Source of the DNA: Stercorarius parasiticus
Taxonomy: Eukaryota; Chordata; Aves; Charadriiformes; Stercorariidae
Reading direction: 5' to 3'
DNA length: 64,000 nucleotides
NCBI GenBank assembly: GCA_013396915.1
Contig: VWZL01002232.1
Location: 340,543-404,542, forward strand
The notes under the pieces are model-generated. The model saw nothing but the letters and a program-made list of their open reading frames with translations, searched no databases and was not told the DNA's origin. Positions 1 through 9,575 of this stretch are shown here, in pieces (the stretch's first letter is position 1; the number at the start of each line of letters is the position of its first letter). The translations under genes and the position numbers were made by a program.

Positions 1-2159
1 ATATAACTAAGCATTTTTTTGTTCTCAAATAAGTATAACTTCAGTTAAATTGTCTTCTGACTGTTAACTTAGGTGGGAAGACAGAACGAGAGAAATACTT
101 CCTATCAATAGTTACATTAAAAACAATTCTGATTTTTGTTTTAATGCTTAATTTCAAAAGATCCAGTGCTACACATTATGTGAAACTGAGGTTGCCAAGA
201 TACCGCATCAGCAAAACAGACATACATCCTTTATAAAGAATATCCATGCAGCTTTCAGAACAGAAGTGTAATACCTTCCTTTAAAATTATCACTTTTGTG
301 TTTTACTTTATAATCTCTCCCCTAAACCATAAGTAGCTAAGGCAACTCTTTATATCCCCTATCAAAATAGTTTTTATTTTCTTCTCCTTATGAATATTGA
401 TATTTTGTTTTTTTTAAATACTGACAAGAAATTTAAATACACAGACACCCTCCTCAAATTCCTGAATCCTTTCAGGAAAGAACCTCTGGCTGACTAAGCA
501 AATTTAAAATAGAAATTATTCTTCCAGAAATGTATGTAATTTCTCTATTTGCGAAATTAGTTATTATGATGTACTGATACCAACCCAGTCCCCTCCATCT
601 GAACCTTAGGAAAAGCCAGTTACATTTCTTCTTAATAAATGCTTTCCCTTAAAACACATTATTCAAGGAACTAAACAGGAAATTCCTCAAACGCGCTTTC
701 TCTCCTGCGTCATCTAGAAACAAGCAATGCCCTCTGCTGTGCCGGGCGTGGAGGTTCACCTAAACCCCAGCACAGCATCCCTCCCCGGCTGCCTCGGCGG
801 GACCTGCAGCTGGAAATCTCTGCTTCTGAGCAAAGACTATGTTTCTGCTCATATCTCTGATTTCTGACATGCACCTGATGGTTTGTACCCTGTTACTATA
901 AAGTAAAAAAACACTAAGAGAAGTTTTAACATGCTGTGCTACATACTGCAGCCCAGTGGCAAAGCTATCATACTGATAACCCATTTCTACCTAAAAATCT
1001 ATTTGAGAAACTTCACCATTCATTTTTTCCACAACATTTTTAGACTATTTAGTTCACAGTGCACAAAAATACGCAATTTATCCTTTAATTAGTTACTTCA
1101 TTCTTAGATTTTCTTCTTGTTCTTAGTTGGTAACAGAGCTAAGAACACAGTTTAACAACCACTAGTCTACCCATATCAATAAAAATCATCGCATCCTACA
1201 TAAAAGGCAAGGTTTCCTATTTTGCTAGGCAGGCAGCTTCAGTCTGCAAATAAAGGTAACATGTAAAGCATTTCCTATCCTTCTAAAAGATTTCCTTATT
1301 TAATTTCACAGAGAAGAAAAGAACTCAAAACCTGTCTTTTTTTGTTGAGTTTAAGAATGCAAAACCGAAATGTTATAAAAACGCAGAAGGAAAAAGCAGC
1401 AAGAAGCTGCCTGCTGCAGACAAGGTTAAATATCATGTGGGTTTCTGAGATCATTTTGCTTACCATGTTGCTACATTTTTAACAATTTTAATCAATATTT
1501 AAGTGCCTGCTCTATAAATTTGAGTATTTGCAAAACAGTAACAACAGAACTGTGACCCAAAAGTGAAAAATAAAACACAAGCCCCTAAAAAATTACCAAC
1601 ATAGCAGAGAACAACACCAGGCAACTACGAAGCAAGGTCAGCAGTATGCATTTGCTGCTGTTCCCAAAAAACCTAAAAAGCCACCTAGGAAAAATATCAT
1701 CACGCTCTCTGAATTATCTTAGACAAACGCATGCCAACATGCCCATTTATCAAGTTTCCTGCTATTCATATAAAATAAGCCACTGCCTACCAAATACCAC
1801 AGCATTCACCCAGTTTCAAAAATGAGGGAAAGCCAGCTAACAAAGGAAACCAGTGCAGAAAAGTCATCAACCCTCTGTATTTTTTTCCCTAAAGAAACAG
1901 AAACACTAAGGACCCAAATAACATCTCTGTACTCTCAGAGGGCATAAGTCCACCAGAAGCCAGACAGTGCTTTGTACCTGTCTATTTGCCAGCAGAGATA
2001 AGGAACACAAGCTTTCCTCCCACTGTGGCTCAGGTACGGGATGAGCAAGACCACGTTCCTCCTGCTTGGAAGTGCAGATCCTGCAGACGTGCGGCAACCC
2101 AGAAAAGGACTGCAGCTAGAGCCACCACACCCTCTCCTGAGGACAGCATGTCGTTCCCC

Positions 2160-2294
2160 TTAAAATGATTTTCTCAAAAGGTCTTCTAATGCTTTGAGTT
2201 CTTCCAGCTGCATCCGGTACATCCTCCCATGAGTACTACGCAGCTCAGCATCGCTCCCAGCTGTGCAAAGTTTAGTTACTAAATAATACACTTC
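2160..2294 (-). CDS. Candidate terminal coding exon, gene unknown
   Basis: The minus strand has an acceptor-like tttgattgctag followed by 44 open codons and TAA. The product starts EVYYLVTKLCTAGSDAELRS and ends in an amphipathic, helix-prone tail (MYRMQLEELKALEDLLRKSF). The composition looks coding and unlike the surrounding A/T-rich intron. An alternative acceptor (tttgcacag|CT) inside it would give a shorter exon in the same frame. I do not recognise the family, and it is not the MRPS28 C-terminus. It lies inside what should be MRPS28 intron 1. It could be an alternative terminal exon, a nested gene or a chance frame. Confidence 0.25.
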   Translation of the reverse strand, partial: EVYYLVTKLCTAGSDAELRSTHGRMYRMQLEELKALEDLLRKSF

Positions 2295-2366
2295 CTAGCA
2301 ATCAAAAATCAGTTAAAATTGGTGAAAAGGTGATTTCAAGAAAACTACACAGAACCAACAGATTAC

Positions 2367-2455
2367 CCTGCAAGTCAGACCCCCTTCATCTTCCTCTTGT
2401 TTCAGTATCTCATCTTTCACTGCTAACTCATTCTCACCCAAACCCACTCCCCCTT
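2367..2455 (-). CDS. Candidate internal coding exon, gene unknown
   Basis: The minus strand has acceptor-like gtgtgcag, 89 open bases and the donor AGG|gtaatc. The acidic product includes GENELAVKDEILKQEEDEGG. It joins in frame to the 2160-2294 segment across a 72-base interval that has a plausible branch-point region (tttaactgattttt). Short introns of this size occur in birds but are near the lower limit. The family is not recognised. Confidence depends on the pair being real together. Confidence 0.22.
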
Positions 2456-3229
2456 CTGCACACTCTTTTAAGAGCAAACAGTGAATAATCATCAATCACA
2501 CTTGGGCTCACCAAACAGGGCTAAGAACAGCATGAAAGTAGACTCACAACAATCTTCATCTCATTGTTATGCTTTTAACATCACCATGTCACTGCAAAGC
2601 AAGCTACTGGTTTCCCTCTAGTTCAAGTGAGAAAGTAATTCAGCAGAGCATAGAGAAATCCAGAGCTGTAGCCCAGCTCTTCATTTTGCATTCCTAGTTT
2701 GATTTCTGTGTTGCATTATTTATATAATATGTATATGTAATTCCATTTAGACGCAATGTTGTGAATACTGTGTAACATTAGAGTTAGTTCAGAACCTTTA
2801 AAAGCTTGATGACAACTTATTTATAGATAGAAACAAAAAATATGTTCCTAGATTCTTACTTCAACAGGAAAAAAAAAATAATTAACCCCCCCAAATCCAG
2901 AAGTAGCGTTCAGTATCTTCTACAGCTTGATCACCTGGATCTCTTCTCAAACTCTTTTCGTGGACATTTCCCTTGAACACCACGTGAGCCAGCAGCCTGG
3001 GTTAGACAGACCTTCGATCCTAGCACAGCCAGCCTTGTCAGCATGGATATTCAACAGAAAACAGTGTGTTACAGATTACGCTGTAATTTGGATATCAGGT
3101 GATATCCAAATGACAGAGGCATTTCTAGTTCTACACTCCCAGTACCAAACCAGTCCTGCAATATTAATCCACGGCATTAATCTCCATATCCTATCGGGCA
3201 CACCCCAAGTAATCCCAGCCCCTGATGTG

Positions 3230-3345
3230 GTCCAACAGAGCTGGAAAAGTTAGAAAAAGAAGAGTGACAAGGATGAAGAGCAGCATGGAATCACTTCCAC
3301 CTGAGGAAAAATCAGAGGTCAGGAGTTTTCAGTCTGGAAGAGATA
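3230..3345 (+). mobile_element. Old CR1 LINE fragment
   Basis: A degenerate segment resembling the part of CR1 ORF2 that reads, in consensus, like 'caaggatgat...ggtatggaa...cttcc...gaggag...ggacttttcagcttggaaagaga'. Here it is visible as gcagcatggaatcacttcc and gttttcagtctggaagaga. It is much more diverged than the other CR1 copies in the window, so it is probably an older insertion. Confidence 0.5.
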
Positions 3346-3990
3346 TTCTGGGATACATTAGTACACAGACATCACTTTTTTCTATTTCCCTAGACGTCTG
3401 TTAACAGCCACTGGCACAGTGGAAACTGGGGGAAAATCAGCACAACAGCCAGAGAAAACGATGGTTATTCACAAACTCTATACAGTCATTTTACCCACTC
3501 ACACTCATTCTTTTACAAATTTCATCCGCTCACATTCTCATACCCACAGACTCACAGGAAGCGTATACTGAAGTGTTCTGGGCAGGACCACTTGGGTGCA
3601 ACACCAAGGACAAAGGATGGCAGCTACCACTGTGTCACCACATCTCTCACATTCTTCTTGTTTGGCAATTATGAACTATTTTTGGACAAAATCTCTTACA
3701 CTCTTCAGGAGTCAACAGTTGTTTACAGGGCGGTCCTTTGCTCCAGAATCTCACTTCCTGCAGCCTCAATAAATAGCGGACTCCTGCTCACTATCTATCT
3801 CTTCATTGTTGTTTTCACAGGGGAGTAATGCGAAAACAAATGCCACATAAGATATGATACAAGCCTGTTGCCCTCCTGTTGTTGTTTGGAAGTAGGGTCT
3901 GCTTTTGATGAATCATCTATGCTCCAGGCTTATCAGAGTGCAGCCCCTGACGAGAACATGATGATCCTCAATTTTACTCGTGAGAACAGC

Positions 3991-4410
3991 ATCACAGAAT
4001 TATAGAATCGTTTAGGTTGGAAAAAACCTTTAAGATCATCAAGTCCAACCGTTAACCTAGCACTGCCAAGTTACCACTAAACCATGCCCCTCAGCACCAC
4101 ATCTACATGTCTTTTAAATACCTCCTCCAGGCACAGTGACTCAACCACTTCCCTGGACAGCCTGTTCCAATGTTTCACAACCCTTTTCAGTGAAGAATTT
4201 TTTCCTAATATCCAATCTAAACCTCCCCCAACACAACTTGAGGACATCTTCTCTTATCCTATCACTTATTGTTTGGAAGAAGAGACCGGCCCCCACCTCT
4301 CTACAACCTCCTTTCAGGTAGTTTAGAGACCGATAAGGTCTCTCCTCAGCCTCCTTTTCTCCAGGCTGAACAACCCCAGTTCCCTCAACTGCTGCTCATA
4401 AGACTCATTA
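3991..4410 (-). mobile_element. CR1 LINE, 5'-truncated 3' end
   Basis: The plus strand begins with the complement of the CR1 tail (atcacagaattatagaatcg) and runs through the 3' UTR and the end of ORF2 in reverse orientation, stopping near 4410 where similarity ends. It is the subfamily with the motif 'ccgttaacctagcactgccaag'. The ORF2 remnant is broken by stops. It is a typical dead-on-arrival avian CR1 copy, in the probable MRPS28 intron. Confidence 0.9.
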
Positions 4411-4979
4411 ATATACACTATTTTTTCAACCCCCATCCTACTGTTTCTTTTGACACCTTCACACATGCATTTCCACATGCGTTTCACTCATACAAGACTT
4501 CCTATTTCCACTACAAATCTCTAGAGTACTGACCTAACTGGTCTTTGATCTGACCTGCTACAATTGTTTTAATTAAAGATTCTCCACATCCTCCCTGCCA
4601 GACTGCAGTTTTGCCCACAGAGCTATACTTCACATTCTACACACCCAAAACTACTTGTACGCTTTCTACGTTAGATTTTTGTAGGAGTATGTTAAGAAAA
4701 TAGCATAAGAACTGTCCACATTTCTGTAGGATGCTTACTAAGCAGTGTGAAGCAGTGCGAAGAGAGATAAATGCGCAAAAGCAACCAGGCAGGCAGCCAA
4801 GAGGGCTGTGCATGGAGCCGGCATTTCAAAAACATAAAGCGGTGGGGAAGCACGCCTCCTGCGCGGGCCAAGAGGCAGAAGGCGGCGGTAGCGGGGCCGC
4901 AAGGAGGCCCTGCTGGGGCAGTCAGGCCAGAACCGCCCTCGGACAGTTCCCCGGCCCGGCCCCCCCGCCGCGCCCTCAC

Positions 4980-5162
4980 CTGCCGGGGGCCGGAGGCCGC
5001 GGTACCGCTGCCCGGCCGCTGCTCCGTCTGCTGCGGGAGGGCCCCGGCATCCGGCGCTCCCACCGGCGGGGCACCGCTGCACGGCCTGACCGCCGGCAGC
5101 CGCAACCGCCGCGGCCGGAGCCCTGCCCGGGCGGCGGCAAGGCCCCAGCCCGGCGCCGCCAT
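4980..5162 (-). CDS. MRPS28: Probable MRPS28 exon 1 (mitochondrial small-subunit ribosomal protein)
   Basis: Within a CpG island, the minus strand has an ATG at 5160-5162 followed by 61 codons and a strong donor, CGGCAG|gtgagg (phase 0). The product starts MAAPGWGLAAARAGLRPRRL; it is rich in Arg and Ala and has no acidic residue for the first 37 positions, as expected for a mitochondrial import presequence. In human, MRPS28 is the same-strand gene immediately downstream of TPD52, which is exactly this position. MRPS28 is a component of the mitochondrial small ribosomal subunit. Presequences diverge quickly, so similarity alone cannot prove identity, and no conserved MRPS28 core exon is visible in the 5 kb to the left. 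An alternative upstream ATG at 5272-5274 (frame MAATLPQSRP...) lies in a TISU-like motif and would put the same donor in phase 1. Confidence 0.5.
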
Positions 5163-5266
5163 GACTGTCCGCGTGGAGGGCGGTGCGTGAACTCCGACCC
5201 CGCGCCGCGCCCAGGTCACCGGCACGCGCCGGGCGCAGGCGCGCCGGACGGGACTGAGGCAGGGTG

Positions 5267-5278
5267 GCCGCCATCTTG
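5267..5278 (-). promoter_or_regulatory. YY1 / TISU-type element
   Basis: The minus strand reads CAAGATGGCGGC, a perfect match to the TISU consensus (SAASATGGCGGC), which combines a YY1 site with a start codon for very short leaders. Such elements are known to be common in genes for mitochondrial proteins. It lies about 105 bases upstream of the MRPS28-like ATG and marks a likely transcription start for a leftward transcript. Confidence 0.6.
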
Positions 5279-5914
5279 GCTGAGGGAGTGTCCCCCAGGG
5301 AGCAGGGCGGAGGCCTCCCTTAGGCGGTAGCCTCCTCCCGCCGGCCCGGGGGGCCAGGCACGGCACGGCAGCTCTTGTTGGATGAGCCGAGCCAGCTGAT
5401 CGTGGCGCCTGCTCTCTTCCGCCAGTCTCCCGATGAGGCGGCTTACAGGGGTAGGGGGACAGCGTAAGGAAAGCCGCCCCCGGCCGCTCCGTCCCGCCCG
5501 GCAGAGGGGCGAGCGCCCACCCGCGGGCCAGGCGGCTGAGGGGAGCCAGTCTGGCCGGCCAGGAGTGGAGGCGGCGGCGGTCCTGCCGCAGGGAGCGGGA
5601 GGTGGATGCGGCCGCGATATTAACGCGCATAGCCCTGGAGGTAGAACTGGAATTGTAACAGGCAGCCTGAGGCTGCTTGCGCTCCCGGGAAGGGGGCTGG
5701 CGGATGAAGATGCAGCTGAAGCTTATGTGAGGCTGCAGCTGTAAAGCTGAGTGTGATGTGTTACAGAGCCGACGATGTACCCACTTGGCCTTAAAAAAAA
5801 AAAACAAACTCCTAACCCACAAAGCCGAACTGTGGACTAGATGACCCTTCAGTTCATCAGTTAGATAAATATAAAAAAAATCGATACAGCAAGGATCCGA
5901 CTCTCCAGAGTGAG

Positions 5915-6580
5915 AGTGTTGGGGTTGTTCAGTCTGGAGAAAAGATGGCTCTGAGGAGACCTTAGAGTGGCCTACCAGTATCTTAAGGGGCCCTACAAGA
6001 AAGCTGGTGAGGGACTTTTTAGGATGTCGGGTAATCACAGAATCATAGAATCTTCTTCATAGTTGGAAAGGACCTTTGAGGTCATCAAGTCCAACAATAC
6101 ACGCGCCAAAAGAAAAAACAAAAACCAAAACCTACAATCTCTGTCACTAGAGCATGCCCTGAAGTGCCAAATCTAGACGTTTCTTAAGTACCTCTAGGGA
6201 TGGTGGCTCAACCACCTCCCTGGGCAGGCTGTTCCAGTGCCTGACCACTCTTTCAGTAAAGTCATTCTTCCTAATATCTAATCTAAACCTCCCCTGCCGC
6301 AACTTCAGACCATTATGGTCCTAATGGTAGGACTAGAGGGAATGGATTAAAACTAGAGATGGGATGATTCAGATTGGACGTTAGGAAGAACTTCTTCACC
6401 ATGAAGGTGGTGAGACACTGGAACAGGTTGCCCAGAGAAGTTGTGGAAGCCCCATCCATGGAAGTGTTCAAGGCCAGGCTGGATGGGGCTCTGAGCAACC
6501 AGGGCAGACCAGGGCAGGGGGGTTGGAACTACATGGTCTTTAAGGTCCCTTCCAACACGAACCATTCTGTGATTCTATGA
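5915..6580 (+). mobile_element. CR1 LINE (sense), split by a younger CR1
   Basis: A sense-strand CR1 3' fragment. Its left part (5915-6035) ends at tgtcgggtaat, and the right part resumes at 6322 (taatggtaggactagaggg) and continues to the tail attctgtgattctatga at 6564-6580. The encoded ORF2 end ([20 protein letters not shown]) can still be read. The interruption at 6036-6321 is another CR1 in the opposite direction. The whole lies between the TPD52 3' end and the MRPS28 CpG island. Confidence 0.88.
6036..6321 (-). mobile_element. CR1 LINE nested inside another CR1
   Basis: Antisense CR1 copy from its tail (cacagaatcatagaatctt) to a point within ORF2. It is flanked by the four-base direct repeat taat (6032-6035 and 6322-6325), consistent with a small target-site duplication. 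It belongs to the same subfamily as the copy at 36.4 kb (shared cttcat...ggttggaaaggacctttg and ctagacgtttctta). Being nested, it is younger than its host element. Confidence 0.88.
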
Positions 6581-6914
6581 TCACCTTCTAGAAGGACCTG
6601 CCTTACCTGGTACTGACACTATAGAGGAAGATCTCTGCTCTTGCTGTGTCATTCAGGTCTCCATTAAGGGGTAGCTGTCACAGGCTGAAGGTACATCTCA
6701 ACCCATTTTCTGAACTTCTCAAGGTATCAGGGCAGTTTAATTTTATGTAAGCTACTAGAAGTCAACCTAGGCCTAGTCTTCTCTAGAAATGCCAAGCTCA
6801 TCCATGCAGATGCCCCCTCGTACAGTAGTATGTATCAGCACTGCTTTGAAAACAAAGAGCTTTAATTAGAAATGAAAATTTCTTATTTATATAATCCTCC
6901 ATATTCACAGGACA

Positions 6915-8292
6915 ATACATTCCTCACATACAGGTTTTTATTAAGCTTCTCACATGTAATTAAGCATATATACTACATCTGACATGCTAACAAGGTTGTC
7001 AGGAGCCAAGTTTTTTTTCCTCCAGACATCTGTGAGCGGTTGAAGTTTCATGGATTTCACACAAATGTTTCAAAACTTGTTTCCGGTTCTAATCATGGTG
7101 ATGAACGCTTGCCAAAAGTTCTAACCTTACTGACACCATGTGTCAGAAACATACAAAACGCAAGAAATTTGAAGAGTACAATAGATAAAGCAACATGTAG
7201 GAGAACAGATCTTGTAAGAGAGCTATGCTCTGGTATGACACGGTGCACCTCTCAAAACAGACTTCTGGGGCCTTAAGCAGGAACAGCAGTGCGAGTGGTA
7301 CAGGCTTTTCACACATTAAAAAAAAAATAAGACGGTGTAACATGTTTTTGATGGTCAGCCTACAAGGGAAACAACGTTAGCATTTGAGAGCAATTCTCCT
7401 GATGCTTAAAAAAAGAACTACTACTGTGCTCAGGCTTATTCTTACAGTCCATGCTTCGTTAGTGTAAATGGGACACCACCACGCGTGAATTAACATGAAT
7501 CTATTCACAACTGAACAAAAGTTCAGAATATCTTACCACATTAACATCATTTACAAAAAAAAACAAGACTGAAAATGTTATTGTAACTGAACCAAACCAG
7601 TACTAGTAGGCATCTTGCTTCCATTTGCGATGGTAAGAAGTTTCCTAGATGGACAATCCACAGACAAATTAGTAAATTTTAGATGTTATGTATTACCCTA
7701 TCCATATCCGTTGTATGAGGAACATGCTAGTGAGGAGCACGCTCCTACCCATGCGTAATCCTGCTATGAATAACTTGTTTAAAGCCTGATGAAGCATAAA
7801 TCCTTTCTTTAGCTGGGAGTGATCCTCCTAGTCTGGTGTCCCCCATGCAGGCAACACTTAACTGAAATAATCACAAGGGAGTGAAGTAACAACCTTCATT
7901 TTGGCAGTAGCAGTAGATTCATAATGATTAAGCTGAGCAGTAGTTACAGATTCAAAAGAAATGATGTATCCACAGTATATGTACAGTATAATTAACTTCT
8001 CAAAAGAGTTTTTTCATTGCTATATTTTAAAGGTTGCCTTCAAATTACAGATAAGTCCTTTAAATGCTTGAAAGGCATAAAAATTCCCATTCCCACACAA
8101 AACCCCAAACAATGTATTTTAGTTTCAAAAATATTTTGAACCCATGAACGAGCTTGGTATCAGTTAATCTGGTAAAATAGCTACGTGCTAAATAAAAGCA
8201 CATCTGGTGGAAAGAGCGCAAAGAATGTTACAAGTGTGCTTAGTTCTTGCTTGCAGCATCTGGCAGTGGGTAGCAGGACAGAGGCAGGAATC
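6915..8292 (-). other. TPD52: TPD52 3' untranslated region (probable)
   Basis: Non-coding A/T-rich DNA between the TPD52 stop and the next CR1 element. The only canonical AATAAA on the minus strand that I found before the CR1 copy is at 6937-6942, with an ATTAAA variant at 6861-6866. This suggests a 3' UTR of about 1.35 kb. Longer UTRs reaching into the CR1 elements cannot be excluded. Confidence 0.5.
6937..6942 (-). terminator. Candidate TPD52 polyadenylation signal
   Basis: AATAAA on the minus strand, about 1.35 kb after the TPD52 stop codon and followed by A/T-rich DNA. The next gene's CpG-island promoter begins about 1.2 kb further along. Confidence 0.45.
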
Positions 8293-8409
8293 TCAGTGGG
8301 TCTCTTCCTGTGTCTGTTCTGCAATAGTTTCTGTGGCACTGGCACTGGCAGCAGAGTTGAGAACGTCACCAAAGTCTCCCCCGGAAGGTTTGCTTCCTCC
8401 AACTTTAGA
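8293..8409 (-). CDS. TPD52: TPD52 terminal coding exon 6
   Basis: Encodes 38 codons and TGA: SKVGGSKPSGGDFGDVLNSA, then ASASATETIAEQTQEETH. The human tail is SKVGGTKPAGGDFGEVLNSA with a divergent end finishing EKTQESL. The acceptor is gtgttctag|TCT, phase 0. Longer open frames overlap here on both strands (8181-8456 and 8185-8502) but have no family similarity. The C-terminal 15 residues are the least conserved part of the protein, as in other vertebrates. Confidence 0.96.
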   Translation of the reverse strand, partial: SKVGGSKPSGGDFGDVLNSAASASATETIAEQTQEETH

Positions 8410-9526
8410 CTAGAACACAGAGAGCGTCTCAACATAAAATTGCATTTACTTGGCATATCAAAAACACTTAACTGTATAAAACCAGTACCTCCGCATGAAT
8501 AAGTTTAATAACTCTTTTCAGCAGAGCAGCTTTTCCAGGACTGGGCTACCCCCACAATACTCGAAAGACAAGTCTAAGTATCACGTGGAACACAATCACC
8601 ATCAGCAGATTAACATAGCAGTCTCCCTTTGACTTTGAGATGCACAAAACATGAAGCAGCCCCAGTTCCAGGAGTCTGAAGGTTGACACACCCTCCATTA
8701 AAAATGGATACCGGTAAGCAGCCTTTCAAGCCACTCAGGCTTTGAAAGATTCCGAGTTAAAACTCACTTCTGTATTGCTCAAGAAAGAACATTGAACAGT
8801 TTTCAGTCTCAACAGCAATTCCTGAGATCTCTAGTGGAGCATGTCAACTATTTTACTTCCTCTAGGTAATGTGTTTGCCTTTTCACTTCCCTCTACAGTA
8901 TATACCCCATGGGATGGCAGGACTGTTAATGCCAATTAGTTTGTAAAGGAATGCCTATTTCCCCATGCTATCACTTGCATGCTTCTTCATCCAACCCAGC
9001 GTGCCCACAAGAACAGTGAAATCTGTTTACAATTACATGTATTAGTTATTTTTAAAGTGATTGTTTTATCTGGAGAAGCTATTAATGGTTGCTTCTAGCA
9101 CTTGAAGCTTTTGTGAGTAAATTTTAAATTACGGTACAAAGGCCTTGCGTATTTTATGCCAGAAATAAGACAAACATCCCAAGCTGTTCTCCTGTGTAGG
9201 ATACTAGTCCTTAGGAAGGCATAGAAATAAAAATCTAGACCATTTTGGATACATAACAGTAGGTATGTTATACTAGCTGTTTGTGCAAGTTAGCTAGCTG
9301 TTAGTCCTTCTAGGTAAAGGCATCCTCCTGTAAGAGGTGCAGGAAGCCCATTTTTTATTCTCAAATCGTTAGGCAGAGAAACCATTTCCACAGTACTTAA
9401 GAACATGTCATCTAAGCACCTTCAACAGTTCACCAGTAACTAGAGAACAGGCTACCCAGAGTCCACTTCAGTCTTTTCTCCACATCCACAGCTCCACAAT
9501 CACCAAGGCGTTTTGGTAATGCTTAC

Positions 9527-9575
9527 CTTTAAATTTTCAACTTTTTCCTCAAAGGATTTGAAAGTAGGAGAATTT
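9527..9575 (-). CDS. TPD52: TPD52 coding exon 5 (49 nt)
   Basis: A short exon: one base completing Arg, then 16 codons, NSPTFKSFEEKVENLK, identical to the human D52 segment as I recall it. The acceptor is ttttcctag|A and the donor AAG|gtaagc, both strong. It lies in a very A/T-rich setting, between a 6.9-kb and a 1.1-kb intron. The exon is too short for ORF-based detection and is supported by identity, phase and splice signals. Confidence 0.97.

Larger units (their letters stand above)
1..3229. other. Probable MRPS28 intron 1, left part
   Basis: A/T-rich DNA with many short stops in all frames. Apart from the two candidate minus-strand exon segments at 2.16-2.46 kb I see no coding, RNA or repeat signal. 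The open frame at 2927-3253 (plus) has no ATG-proximal or family support. Confidence 0.5.
4750..5750. promoter_or_regulatory. CpG island, probable MRPS28 promoter
   Basis: A sharply bounded GC- and CpG-rich block in otherwise A/T-rich DNA, with several GC boxes and no TATA box. It covers the probable MRPS28 first exon and about 600 bases upstream of it. The long open frames here (4692-6038 minus, 4731-5330 plus, 5433-5744 plus) come from the scarcity of stop codons in GC-rich DNA. Confidence 0.8.

Noticed and set aside
2927..3253. A 108-codon plus-strand frame
   Set aside because: No recognisable similarity, no splice or promoter context, and its start does not coincide with any signal.
3592..3838. 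A possible solo LTR (an aataaa before a short tract ending in ttttcacagg)
   Set aside because: I could find no terminal inverted TG/CA ends, target-site duplication or primer-binding site, so there is no support beyond a chance poly(A) signal.
4731..5330. Long plus-strand frames in the CpG island
   Set aside because: Shadows of GC-rich composition opposite the minus-strand exon; no family similarity or splice logic.
4692..6038. A 448-codon minus-strand open frame
   Set aside because: It crosses a CR1 fragment and the whole CpG island; its length reflects GC-rich DNA lacking stops. Only the 5162-4980 part is retained, as the probable MRPS28 first exon.
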